Shown here in pieces: positions 1 through 13,883 of a DNA stretch of 64,000 nt (position 1 is its first letter; every line of letters starts with the position of its first letter). Where the stretch lies: assembly GCA_941918925.1 (NCBI GenBank), contig OW799237.1:74473126-74537125 (forward strand), given 5' to 3'. The DNA comes from Phyto melanocephala. Taxonomy: Eukaryota; Arthropoda; Insecta; Diptera; Rhinophoridae. The translations under genes were made by a program, and so were the position numbers. The notes under the pieces are model-generated. The model made no database searches. It was not told where the DNA came from and was given only the letters and a program-made list of their open reading frames with translations.

Positions 1-3000
1 CTATATAGAAGGTATAGCCAGGGGCCATTACTACCACACTATGGAAGTGGAATTCCTGAATTGATTTTGTGAAGTTTTTAAAAAATTATTGAAAATTTCT
101 TTTTTCTGTGAGGGATTTTGGTCATTGTGGGCAAATATGGAGATGGCACGCAACACCACTATATGGAAAGTATAGCCAGAGGCTATTACTACCACACTAT
201 GTAAGTGGAATTCCTGAATTGATTTTGTGAAGTTTTTAAAAAATTATTGAAAATTGATATTTTTTCATATGAAATTTCTGTGAGGGATTTTGGTCATTGT
301 GGGCAAATATGGAGACGGCACGCAATACCACTATATGAAAAGCATAGCCAAGGGCCATTACTACCACACTATGGAAGTGGAATTCCTGAATTGATTTTGT
401 GAAGTTTTTAAAAAATTATTGAAAATTTCTTTTTTCTGTGAGGGATTTTGGTCATTGTGGGCAAATATGGAGATGGCACGCAACACCACTATATGGAAAG
501 TATAGCCAGAGGCCATTACTACCACACTATGGAAGTGGAATTCCTGAATTGATTTTGTGAAGTTTTTAAAAAATTATTGAAAATTTCTTTTTTCTGTGAG
601 GGATTTTGGTCATTGTGGGCAAATATGGAGATGGCACGCAACACCACTATATGGAAAGTATAGCCAGGGGCCATTGCTACCACATTGTGGAAGTGGAATT
701 CCTGAATTGATTTTGTGAAGTTTTTAAAAAATTATTGAAACTTGATATTTTTTCATATGAAATTTCTGTGAGGGATTTTGGTCATTGTGGGCAAATATGG
801 AGACGGCACGCAATACCACTATATGGAAAGCATAGCCAGGGGCCATTGCTACCACACTATGGAAGTGGAATTCCTGAATTGATTTTGTGAAGTTTTTAAA
901 AAATTATTGAAAATTGATATTTTTTCATATGAAATTTCTGTGAGGGATTTTGGTCAATGTGGGAAAATATGGAGACGGCACGCAATACCACTATATGAAA
1001 AGCATAGCCAAGGGCCATTACTACCACACTATGGAAGTGGAATTCCTGAATTGATTTTGTGAAGTTTTTAAAAAATTATTGAAAATTGATATTTTTTCAT
1101 ATGAAATTTCTGTGAGGGATTTTGGTCAATGTGGGAAAATATGGAGACGGCACGCAATACCACTATATGAAAAGCATAGCCAAGGGCCATTACTACCACA
1201 CTATGGAAGTGGAATTCCTGAATTGATTTTGTGAAGTTTTTAAAAAATTATTGAAAATTGATATTTTTTCATATGAAATTTCTGTGAGGGATTTTGGTCA
1301 TTGTGGGCAAATATGGAGACGGCACGCAATACCACTATATGGAAAGTATAGCCAAAGGCCATTGCTACCACATTATGGAAGTGGAATTCCTGAATTGATT
1401 TTGTGAAGTTTTTAAAAAATTATTGAAAATTGATATTTTTTCATATGAAATTTCTGTGAGGGATTTTGGTCATTGTGGGCAAATATGGAGACGGCACGCA
1501 ATACCACTATATGGAAAGTATAGCCAAAGGCCATTGCTACCACATTATGGATGTGGAATTCCTGAATTGATTTTGTGAAGTTTTTAAAAAAATATTGAAA
1601 ATTTGATTTCTCATATGAAATTTCTGTGAGGGATTTTGGTCATTGTGGGCAAATATGGAGACGGCACGCAATACCACTATATAGAAGGTATAGCCAGGGG
1701 CCATTTCTACCACACTATGGAAGTGGAATTCCTGAATTGATTTTGTGAAGTTTTTAAAAAATTATTGAAACTTTGATTTCTCATATGAAATTTCTGTGAG
1801 GGATTTAGGTCATTGTGGGCAAATATGGAGACGGCACGCAATACCACTATATGGAAAGCATAGCCAGGGGCCATTGCTACCACACTATGGAAGTGGAATT
1901 CCTGAATTGATTTTGTGAAGTTTTTAAAAAATTATTGAAAATTGATATTTTTTCATATGAAATTTCTGTGAGGGATTTTGGTCAATGTGGGAAAATATGG
2001 AGACGGCACGCAATACCACTATATGAAAAGCATAGCCAAGGGCCATTACTACCACACTATGGAAGTGGAATTCCTGAATTGATTTTGTGAAGTTTTTAAA
2101 AAATTATTGAAAATTGATATTTTTTCATATGAAATTTCTGTGAGGGATTTTGGTCAATGTGGGAAAATATGGAGACGGCACGCAATACCACTATATGAAA
2201 AGCATAGCCAAGGGCCATTACTACCACACTATGGAAGTGGAATTCCTGAATTGATTTTGTGAAGTTTTTAAAAAATTATTGAAAATTGATATTTTTTCAT
2301 ATGAAATTTCTGTGAGGGATTTTGGTCATTGTGGGCAAATATGGAGACGGCACGCAACACCACTATATGGAAAGTATAGCCAGAGGCCATTGCTACCACA
2401 TTATTGAAGTGGAATTCCTGAATTGATTTTGTGAAGTTTTTAAAAAATTATTGAAAATCTATATTTTTTCATATGAAATTTCTGTGAGGGATTTTGGTCA
2501 TTGTGGGCAAATATGGAGACGGCACGCAACACCACTATATGGAAAGTATAGCCAGAGGCCATTACTACCACACTATGGAAGTGGAATTCCTGAATTGATT
2601 TTGTGAAGTTTTTAAAAAATTATTGAAAATTGATATTTTTTCATATGAAATTTCTGTGAGGGATTTTGGTCATTGTGGGCAAATATGGAGACGGCACGCA
2701 ACACCACTATATAGAAAGTATAGCAAGGGGCCATTGCTAGCACACCATGGATGTGGAATTCCTGAATTGATTTTGTGAAGTTTTTAAAAAATTATTGAAA
2801 ATTAATATTTTTTCATATGAAATTTCTGTGAGGGATTTTGGTCATTGTGGGCAAATATGGAGACGGCACGCAATACCACTATATGGAAAGTATAGCCAGA
2901 GGCCATTGCTACCACATTATGGAAGTGGAATTCCTAAATTGATTTTGTGAAGTTTTTAAAAAATTATTGAAAATTGATATTTTTTCATATGAAATTTCTG

Positions 3001-6000
3001 TGAGGGATTTTGGTCATTGTGGGCAAATATGGAGACGGCACGCAATACCACTATATGGAAAGTATAGCCAGAGGCCATTGCTACCACATTATGGAAGTGG
3101 AATTCCTAAATTGATTTTGTGAAGTTTTTAAAAAATTATTGAAAATTGATATTTTTTCATATGAAATTTCTGTGAGGGATTTTGGTCATTGTGGGCAAAT
3201 ATGGAGACGGCACGCAATACCACTATATGGAAAGCATAGCCAAGGTCCATTACTACCACACCATGGATGTGAAATTCCTGAATTGATTTTGTGAAGTTTT
3301 AAAAAAATGTTTGAAAATTTTATTTCTCATATGAAATTTCTGTGAGGGATTTTGGTCATTGTGGGCAAATATGGAGACGGCACGCAACACCACTATATGA
3401 AAAGTATAGCCAGAGGCCATTACTACCACAGTATGGAAGTGGAATTCCTGAATTGATTTTGTGAAGTTTTAAAAAAATGTTTGAAAATTTTATTTCTCAT
3501 ATGAAATTTCTGTGAGGGATTTTGGTCATTGTGGGAAAATATGGAGACGGCACGCAATACCACTATATGAAAAGTATAGCCAGAGGCCATTACTACCACA
3601 CTATGGAATAGGAATTCCTGAATTGATTTTGTGAAGTTTTTAAAAAATTATTGAAAATTGATATTTTTTCATATGAAATTTCTGTGAGGGATTTTGGTCA
3701 TTGTGGGCAAATATGGAGACGGCACGCAACACCACTATATAGAAAGTATAGCAAGGGGCCATTGCTAGCACACCATGGATGTGGAATTCCTGAATTGATT
3801 TTGTGAAGTTTTTAAAAAATTATTGAAAATTGATATTTTTTCATATGAAATTTCTGTGAGGGATTTTGGTCATTGTGGGCAAATATGGAGACGGCACGCA
3901 ATACCACTATATGCAAAGTATAGCCAGAGGCCATTGCTACCACATTATGGAAGTGGAATTCCTGAATTGATTTTGTGAAGTTTTTAAAAAATTATTGAAA
4001 ATTGATATTTTTTCATATGAAATTTCTGTGAGGGATTTTGGTCATTGTGGGCAAATATGGAGACGGCACGCAACACCACTATATGGAAAGTATAGCCAGA
4101 GGCCATTACTACCACACTATGGAAGTGGAATTCCTGAATTGATTTTGTGAAGTTTTTAAAAAATTATTGAAAATTGATATTTTTTCATTTGAAATTTCTG
4201 TGAGGGATTTTGGTCATTGTGGGCAAATATGGAGACGGCACGCAACACCACTATATGAAAAGTATAGCCAGAGGCCATTACTACCACAGTATGGAAGTGG
4301 AATTCCTGAATTGATTTTGTGAAGTTTTAAAAAAATGTTTGAAAATTTTATTTCTCATATGAAATTTCTGTGAGGGATTTTGGTCATTGTGGGCAAATAT
4401 GGAGACGGCACGCAATACCACTATATGGAAAGTATAGCCAGAGGCCATTGCTAGCACACTATGGATGTGGAATTCCTGAATTGATTTTGTGAAGTTTTTA
4501 AAAAATGATTGAAAATTGATATTTTTTCATATGAAATTTCTGTGAGGGATTTTGGTCATTGTGGGCAAATATGGAGACGACACGCAACACCACTATATAG
4601 AAAGTATAGCAAGGGGCCATTGCTAGCACACCATGGATGTGGAATTCCTGAATTGATTTTGTGAAGTTTTTAAAAAATTATTGAAAATTAATATTTTTTC
4701 ATATGAAATTTCTGTGAGGGATTTTGGTCATTGTGGGCAAATATGGAGACGGCACGCAATACCACTATATGGAAAGTATAGCCAGAGGCCATTGCTACCA
4801 CATTATGGAAGTGGAATTCCTAAATTGATTTTGTGAAGTTTTTAAAAAATTATTGAAAATTGATATTTTTTCATATGAAATTTCTGTGAGGGATTTTGGT
4901 CATTGTGGGCAAATATGGAGACGGCACGCAACACCACTATATGGAAAGTATAGCCAGAGGCCATTGCTACCACATTATTGAAGTGGAATTCCTGAATTGA
5001 TTTTGTGAAGTTTTTAAAAAATTATTGAAAATCTATATTTTTTCATATGAAATTTCTGTGAGGGATTTTGGTCATTGTGGGCAAATATGGAGACGGCACG
5101 CAACACCACTATATGGAAAGTATAGCCAGAGGCCATTACTACCACACTATGGAAGTGGAATTCCTGAATTGATTTTGTGAAGTTTTTAAAAAATTATTGA
5201 AAATTGATATTTTTTCATATGAAATTTCTGTGAGGGATTTTGGTCATTGTGGGCAAATATGGAGACGGCACGCAACACCACTATATAGAAAGTATAGCAA
5301 GGGGCCATTGCTAGCACACCATGGATGTGGAATTCCTGAATTGATTTTGTGAAGTTTTTAAAAAATTATTGAAAATTAATATTTTTTCATATAAAATTTC
5401 TGAGAGGGATTTCGGTCATTGTGGGCAAATATGGAGACGGCACGCAATACCACTATATGGAAAGTATAGCCAGAGGCCATTGCTACCACATTATGGAAGT
5501 GGAATTCCTAAATTGATTTTGTGAAGTTTTTAAAAAATTATTGAAAATTGATATTTTTTCATATGAAATTTCTGTGAGGGATTTTGGTCATTGTGGGCAA
5601 ATATGGAGACGGCACGCAATACCACTATATGGAAAGTATAGCCAGAGGCCATTGCTACCACATTATGGAAGTGGAATTCCTAAATTGATTTTGTGAAGTT
5701 TTTAAAAAATTATTGAAAATTGATATTTTTTCATATGAAATTTCTGTGAGGGATTTTGGTCATTGTGGGCAAATATGGAGACGGCACGCAATGCCACTAT
5801 ATGGAAAGCATAGCCAAGGTCCATTACTACCACACCATGGATGTGAAATTCCTGAATTGATTTTGTGAAGTTTTAAAAAAATGTTTGAAAATTTTATTTC
5901 TCATATGAAATTTCTGTGAGGGATTTTGGTCATTGTGGGCAAATATGGAGACGGCACGCAACACCACTATATGAAAAGTATAGCCAGAGGCCATTACTAC

Positions 6001-8979
6001 CACAGTATGGAAGTGGAATTCCTGAATTGATTTTGTGAAGTTTTAAAAAAATGTTTGAAAATTTTATTTCTCATATGAAATTTCTGTGAGGGATTTTGGT
6101 CATTGTGGGAAAATATGGAGACGGCACGCAATACCACTATATGAAAAGTATAGCCAGAGGCCATTACTACCACACTATGGAATAGGAATTCCTGAATTGA
6201 TTTTGTGAAGTTTTTAAAAAATTATTGAAAATTGATATTTTTTCATATGAAATTTCTGTGAGGGATTTTGGTCATTGTGGGCAAATATGGAGACGGCACG
6301 CAACACCACTATATAGAAAGTATAGCAAGGGGCCATTGCTAGCACACCATGGATGTGGAATTCCTGAATTGATTTTGTGAAGTTTTTAAAAAATTATTGA
6401 AAATTAATATTTTTTCATATGAAATTTCTGTGAGGGATTTTGGTCATTGTGGGCAAATATGGAGACGGCACGCAATACCACTATATGGAAAGTATAGCCA
6501 GAGGCCATTGCTACCACATTATGGAAGTGGAATTCCTAAATTGATTTTGTGAAGTTTTTAAAAAATTATTGAAAATTGATATTTTTTCATATGAAATTTC
6601 TGTGAGGGATTTTGGTCATTGTGGGCAAATATGGAGACGGCACGCAATACCACTATATGGAAAGCATAGCCAAGGTCCATTACTACCACACCATGGATGT
6701 GAAATTCCTGAATTGATTTTGTGAAGTTTTAAAAAAATGTTTGAAAATTTTATTTCTCATATGAAATTTCTGTGAGGGATTTTGGTCATTGTGGGCAAAT
6801 ATGGAGACGGCACGCAACACCACTATATGCAAAGTATAGCCAGAGGCCATTACTACCACAGTATGGAAGTGGAATTCCTGAATTGATTTTGTGAAGTTTT
6901 AAAAAAATGTTTGAAAATTTTATTTCTCATATGAAATTTCTGTGAGGGATTTTGGTCATTGTGGGAAAATATGGAGACGGCACGCAACACCACTATATGG
7001 AAAGTATAGCCAGAGGCCATTGCTACCACAGTATGGAAGTGGAATTCCTGAATTGATTTTGTGAAGTTTTAAAAAAATGTTTGAAAATTTTATTTCTCAT
7101 ATGAAATTTCTGTGAGGGATTTTGGTCATTGTGGGCAAATATGGAGACGGCACGCAACACCACTATATGGAAAGTATAGCCAGAGGCCATTGCTACCACA
7201 TTATGGAAGTGGAATTCCTGAATTGATTTTGTGAAGTTTTTAAAAAATTATTGAAAATTGATATTTTTTCATTTGAAATTTCTGTGAGGGATTTTGGTCA
7301 TTGTGGGCAAATATGGAGACGGCACGCAACACCACTATATGAAAAGTATAGCCAGAGGCCATTACTACCACAGTATGGAAGTGGAATTCCTGAATTGATT
7401 TTGTGAAGTTTTAAAAAAATGTTTGAAAATTTTATTTCTCATATGAAATTTCTGTGAGGGATTTTGGTCATTGTGGGCAAATATGGAGACGGCACGCAAT
7501 ACCACTATATGGAAAGTATAGCCAGAGGCCATTGCTAGCACACTATGGATGTGGAATTCCTGAATTGATTTTGTGAAGTTTTTAAAAAATGATTGAAAAT
7601 TGATATTTTTTCATATGAAATTTCTGTGAGGGATTTTGGTCATTGTGGGCAAATATGGAGACGACACGCAACACCACTATATAGAAAGTATAGCAAGGGG
7701 CCATTGCTAGCACACCATGGATGTGGAATTCCTGAATTGATTTTGTGAAGTTTTTAAAAAATTATTGAAAATTAATATTTTTTCATATGAAATTTCTGTG
7801 AGGGATTTTGGTCATTGTGGGCAAATATGGAAACGGCACGCAATACCACTATATGGAAAGTATAGCCAGAGGCCATTGCTACCACATTATGGAAGTGGAA
7901 TTCCTAAATTGATTTTGTGAAGTTTTTAAAAAATTATTGAAAATTGATATTTTTTCATATGAAATTTCTGTGAGGGATTTTGGTCATTGTGGGCAAATAT
8001 GGAGACGGCACGCAATACCACTATATGGAAAGCATAGCCAAGGTCCATTACTACCACACCATGGATGTGAAATTCCTGAATTGATTTTGTGAAGTTTTAA
8101 AAAAATGTTTGAAAATTTTATTTCTCATATGAAATTTCTGTGAGGGATTTTGGTCATTGTGGGCAAATATGGAGACGGCACGCAATACCACTATATGGAA
8201 AGTATAGCCAGGGGCCATTGCTACCACATTGTGGAAGTGGAATTCCTGAATTGATTTTGTGAAGTTTTTAAAAAATTATTGAAAATTGATATTTTTTCAT
8301 ATGAAATTTCTGTGAGGGATTTTGGTCATTGTGGGCAAATATGGAGACGGCACGCAACACCACTATATGGAAAGTATAGCCAGAGGCCATTGCTACCACA
8401 TTATGGAAGTGGAATTCCTGAATTGATTTTGTGAAGTTTTAAAAAAATGTTTGAAAATTTTATATCTCATATGAAATTTCTGTGAGGGATTTTGGTCATT
8501 GTGGGCAAATATGGAGACGGCACGCAACACCACTATATGGAAAGTATAGCCAGGGGCCATTGCTACCACATTGTGGAAGTGGAATTCCTGAATTGATTTT
8601 GTGAAGTTTTTAAAAAATTATTGAAAATTGATATTTTTTCATTTGAAATTTCTGTGAGGGATTTTGGTCATTGTGGGCAAATATGGAGACGGCACGCAAT
8701 ACCACTATATGGAAAGCATAGCCAAGGTCCATTACTACAACAGCATGGATGTGAAATTCCTGAATTGATTTTGTGAAGTTTTAAAAAAATGTTTGAAAAT
8801 TTTATTTCTCATATGAAATTTCTGTGAGGGATTTTGGTCATTGTGGGCAAATATGGAGACGGCACGCAACACCACTATATGAAAAGTATAGCCAGAGGCC
8901 ATTGCTAGCACACTATGGATGTGGAATTCCTGAATTGATTTTGTGAAGTTTTTAAAAAATGATTGAAAATTGATATTTT
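1..8979 (+). repeat. Satellite array, plus-orientation block
   Basis: Head-to-tail array of about 52 monomers, each carrying the core TGGAATTCCTGAATTG and, further on, GGAGACGGCACGCAA. Spacing of the core between neighbours is 158, 170 or 172 bp. The classes differ in one segment: the 172-bp class has GATATTTTTTCATATG after GAAAATT, the 158-bp class lacks it, and the 170-bp class has TTTATTTCTCATATG with ATGTTTG in place of ATTATTG. Most monomers keep an EcoRI-type GAATTC and an NdeI-type CATATG. No monomer encodes a conserved protein; a short ORF across the 8.98-kb junction is an accident of the inversion. The array begins before the left edge. Such arrays are typical of pericentromeric or other heterochromatin, but the position on the chromosome cannot be read from this window. 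Confidence 0.97.
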
Positions 8980-9245
8980 CCATATTTTCCCACAATGACC
9001 AAAATCCCTCACAGAAATTTCATATGAGAAATAAAATTTTCAAACATTTTTTTAAAACTTCACAAAATCAATTCAGGAATTTCACATCCATGCTGTTGTA
9101 GTAATGGACCTTGGCTATGCTTTCCATATAGTGGTATTGCGTGCCGTCTCCATATTTGCCCACAATGACCAAAATCCCTCACAGAAATTTCATATGAAAA
9201 AATATCAATTTTCAATAATTTTTTAAAAACTTCACAAAATCAATT
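8600..9245. other. Inversion junction inside the satellite
   Basis: The orientation switches at 8979/8980: the plus-strand text reads TGATATTTT up to 8979 and then continues as the reverse complement of a different point in the monomer (CCATATTTTCCCAC). The monomer variant with ACAACAGCATGG appears only at about 8735 and, inverted, at about 9090. The flanking sequence therefore forms near-identical inverted arms, roughly 8600-8856 and 8980-9245, around a ~123-bp spacer. This looks like an inverted duplication inside the array rather than a random join of two arrays. An assembly artefact cannot be excluded from sequence alone. Confidence 0.85.
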
Positions 9246-12200
9246 TAGGAAATCCACTTCCATAATGTGGTAGCAATGGCCTCTGGCTATACTTTCCATA
9301 TAGTGGTATTGCGTGCCGTCTCCATATTTGCCCACAATGACCAAAATCCCTCACAGAAATTTCATATGAAAAAATATTAATTTTCAATAATTTTTTAAAA
9401 ACTTCACAAAATCAATTCAGGAATTCCACATCCATGGTGTGCTAGCAATGGCCCCTTGCTATACTTTCTATATAGTGGTGTTGCGTGCCGTCTCCATATT
9501 TGCCCACAATGACCAAAATCCCTCACAGAAATTTCATATGAAAAAATATCAATTTTCAATAATTTTTTAAAAACTTCACAAAATCAATTCAGGAATTCCA
9601 CTTCCATAATGTGGTAGCAATGGCCTTTGGCTATACTTTCCATATAGTGGTATTGCGTGCCGTCTCCATATTTGCCCACAATGACCAAAATCCCTCACAG
9701 AAATTACATATGAAAAAATATCAATTTTCAATAATTTTTTAAAAACTTCACAAAATCAATTCAGGAATTCCACTTCCATAATGTGGTAGCAATGGCCTTT
9801 GGCTATACTTTTTTTATAGTGGTATTGCGTGCCGTCTCCATATTTGCCCACAATGACCAAAATCCCTCACAGAAATTTCATATGAAAAAATATCAATTTT
9901 CAATAATTTTTTAAAAACTTCACAAAATCAATTCAGGAATTCCACATCCATAGTGTGGTAGTAATGGCCCTTGGCTATGCTTTTCATATAGTGGTATTGC
10001 GTGCCGTCTCCATATTTGCCCACAATGACCAAAATCCCTCACAGAAAAAAGAAATTTTCAATAATTTTTTAAAAACTTCACAAAATCAATTCAGGAATTC
10101 CACTTCCATAATGTGGTAGCAATGGCCTTTGGCTATACTTTCCATATAGTGGTATTGCGTGCCGTCTCCATATTTGCCCACAATGACCAAAATCCCTCAC
10201 AGAAATTTCATATGAAAAAATATCAATTTTCAATAATTTTTTAAAAACTTCACAAAATCAATTCAGGAATTCCACTTCCATAATGTGGTAGCAATGGCCT
10301 TTGGCTATACTTTCCATATAGTGGTATTGCGTGCCGTCTCCATATTTGCCCACAATGACCAAAATCCCTCACAGAAATTTCATATGAAAAAATATCAATT
10401 TTCAATAATTTTTTAAAAACTTCACAAAATCAATTCAGGAATTCCACATCCATAGTGTGGTAGTAATGGCCCTTGGCTATGCTTTTCATATAGTGGTATT
10501 GCGTGCCGTCTCCATATTTGCCCACAATGACCAAAATCCCTCACAGAAAAAAGAAATTTTCAATAATTTTTTAAAAACTTCACAAAATCAATTCAGGAAT
10601 TCCACTTCCATAATGTGGTAGCAATGGCCTTTGGCTATACTTTCCATATAGTGGTATTGCGTGCCGTCTCCATATTTGCCCACAATGACCAAAATCCCTC
10701 ACAGAAATTTCATATGAAAAAATATCAATTTTCAATAATTTTTTAAAAACTTCACAAAATCAATTCAGGAATTCCACTTCCATAATGTGGTAGCAATGGC
10801 CTTTGGCTATACTTTTTTTATAGTGGTATTGCGTGCCGTCTCCATATTTGCCCACAATGACCAAAATCCCTCACAGAAATTTCATATGAAAAAATATCAA
10901 TTTTCAATAATTTTTTAAAAACTTCACAAAATCAATTCAGGAATTCCACATCCATAGTGTGGTAGTAATGGCCCTTGGCTATGCTTTTCATATAGTGGTA
11001 TTGCGTGCCGTCTCCATATTTGCCCACAATGACCAAAATCCCTCACAGAAAAAAGAAATTTTCAATAATTTTTTAAAAACTTCACAAAATCAATTCAGGA
11101 ATTCCACTTCCATAATGTGGTAGCAATGGCCTTTGGCTATACTTTCCATATAGTGGTATTGCGTGCCGTCTCCATATTTGCCCACAATGACCAAAATCCC
11201 TCACAGAAATTTCATATGAAAAAATATCAAGTTTCAATAATTTTTTAAAAACTTCACAAAATCAATTCAGGAATTCCACTTCCACAATGTGGTAGCAATG
11301 GCCCCTGGCTATACTTTCCATATAGTGGTGTTGCGTGCCATCTCCATATTTGCCCACAATGACCAAAATCCCTCACAGAAAAAAGAAATTTTCAATAATT
11401 TTTTAAAAACTTCACAAAATCAATTCAGGAATTCCACTTCCATAATGTGGTAGCAATGGCCTTTGGCTATACTTTCCATATAGTGGTATTGCGTGCCGTC
11501 TCCATATTTGCCCACAATGACCAAAATCCCTCACAGAAATTTCATATGAAAAAATATCAATTTTCAATAATTTTTTAAAAACTTCACAAAATCAATTCAG
11601 GAATTCCACTTCCATAATGTGGTAGCAATGGCCTTTGGCTATACTTTCCATATAGTGGTATTGCGTGCCGTCTCCATATTTGCCCACAATGACCAAAATC
11701 CCTCACAGAAATTTCATATGAAAAAATATCAATTTTCAATAATTTTTTAAAAACTTCACAAAATCAATTCAGGAATTCCACTTCCATAATGTGGTAGCAA
11801 TGGCCTTTGGCTATACTTTTTTTATAGTGGTATTGCGTGCCGTCTCCATATTTGCCCACAATGACCAAAATCCCTCACAGAAATTTCATATGACAAAATA
11901 TCAATTTTCAATAATTTTTTAAAAACTTCACAAAATCAATTCAGGAATTCCACTTCCATATTGTGGTAGCAATGGCCTTTGGCTATACTCTCCATATAGT
12001 GGTATTGCGTGCCGTCTCGATATTTGCCCACAATGACCAAAATCCCTCACAGAAATTTCATATGAAAAAATATCAATTTTCAATAATTTTTTAAAAACTT
12101 CACAAAATCAATTTAGGAATTCCACTTCCATAATGTGGTAGCAATGGCCTCTGGCTATACTTTCCATATAGTGGTATTGCGTGCCGTCTCCATATTTGCC

Positions 12201-13883
12201 CACAATGACCAAAATCCCTCACAGAAATTTCATATGAAAAAATATTAATTTTCAATAATTTTTTAAAAACTTCACAAAATCAATTCAGGAATTCCACATC
12301 CATAGTGTGCTAGCAATGGCCCCTGGCTATACTTTCTATATAGTGGTGTTGCGTGCCGTCTCCATATTTGCCCACAATGACCAAAATCCCTCACAGAAAT
12401 TTCATATGAGAAATAAAATTTTCAAACATTTTTTTAAAACTTCACAAAATCAATTCAGGAATTCCACTTCCATAGTGTGGTAGCAATGTCCGCTGGCTAT
12501 GCTTTCCATATAGTGGTATTGCGTGCCGTCTCCATATTTGCCCACAATGACCTAAATCCCTCACAGAAATTTCATATGAGAAATCAAATTTTCAAACATT
12601 TTTTTAAAACTTCACAAAATCAATTCAGGAATTCCACTTCCATAGTGTGGTAGCAATGGCCCCTGGCTATGCTTTCCATATAGTGGTATTGCGTGCCGTC
12701 TCCATATTTGCCCACAATGACCTAAATCCCTCACAGAAATTTCATATGAGAAATCAAATTTTCAATAATTTTTTAAAAACTTCACAAAATCAATTCAGGA
12801 ATTCCACTTCCATAGTGTGGTAGTAATGGCCCCTGGCTATACCTTCTATATAGTGGTATTGCGTGCCGTCTCCATATTTGCCCACAATGACCAAAATCCC
12901 TCACAGAAATTTCATATGAGAAATCAAATTTTCAATATTTTTTTAAAAACTTCACAAAATCAATTCAGGAATTCCACATCCATAATGTGGTAGCAATGGC
13001 CTTTGGCTATACTTTCCATATAGTGGTATTGCGTGCCGTCTCCATATTTGCCCACAATGACCAAAATCCCTCACAGAAATTTCATATGAAAAAATATCAA
13101 TTTTCAATAATTTTTTAAAAACTTCACAAAATCAATTCAGGAATTCCACTTCCATAATGTGGTAGCAATGGCCTTTGGCTATACTTTCCATATAGTGGTA
13201 TTGCGTGCCGTCTCCATATTTGCCCACAATGACCAAAATCCCTCACAGAAATTTCATATGAAAAAATATCAATTTTCAATAATTTTTTAAAAACTTCACA
13301 AAATCAATTCAGGAATTCCACTTCCATAATGTGGTAGCAATGGCCTTTGGCTATACTTTTCATATAGTGGTATTGCGTGCCGTCTCCATATTTGCCCACA
13401 ATGACCAAAATCCCTCACAGAAATTTCATATGAAAAAATATCAATTTTCAATAATTTTTTAAAAACTTCACAAAATCAATTCAGGAATTCCACATCCATA
13501 GTGTGGTAGTAATGGCCCTTGGCTATGCTTTCCATATAGTGGTATTGCGTGCCGTCTCCATATTTGCCCACAATGACCAAAATCCCTTACAGAAATTTCA
13601 TATGAAAAAATATCAAGTTTCAATAATTTTTTAAAAACTTCACAAAATCAATTCAGGAATTCCACTTCCACAATGTGGTAGCAATGGCCCCTGGCTATAC
13701 TTTCCATATAGTGGTGTTGCGTGCCATCTCCATATTTGCCCACAATGACCAAAATCCCTCACAGAAAAAAGAAATTTTCAATAATTTTTTAAAAACTTCA
13801 CAAAATCAATTCAGGAATTCCACTTCCATAGTGTGGTAGTAATGGCCTCTGGCTATACTTTCCACATAGTGGTATTGTGTGCC
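8980..13883 (-). repeat. Satellite array, inverted block
   Basis: The same satellite as on the left, now in reverse complement (core CAATTCAGGAATTCCA). About 29 monomers of the 158, 170 and 172 bp classes. The array ends abruptly inside a monomer at about 13883, where GTGTGCC passes into unrelated AT-rich sequence. Three successive blocks between about 9.8 and 11.8 kb share the private variant CTTTTTTTATAGTGG at exactly 1004-bp spacing. Each block holds four 172-bp and two 158-bp monomers, so a six-monomer higher-order unit has been amplified here. Confidence 0.97.

Noticed and set aside
8735..8995. 86-codon minus-strand ORF in the satellite
   Set aside because: Exists only because of the inversion junction; no other monomer has it.
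1..13883. CRISPR-like array
   Set aside because: Whole 158-172-bp monomers repeat without unique spacers, and orientation flips; this is satellite DNA in a eukaryotic setting.
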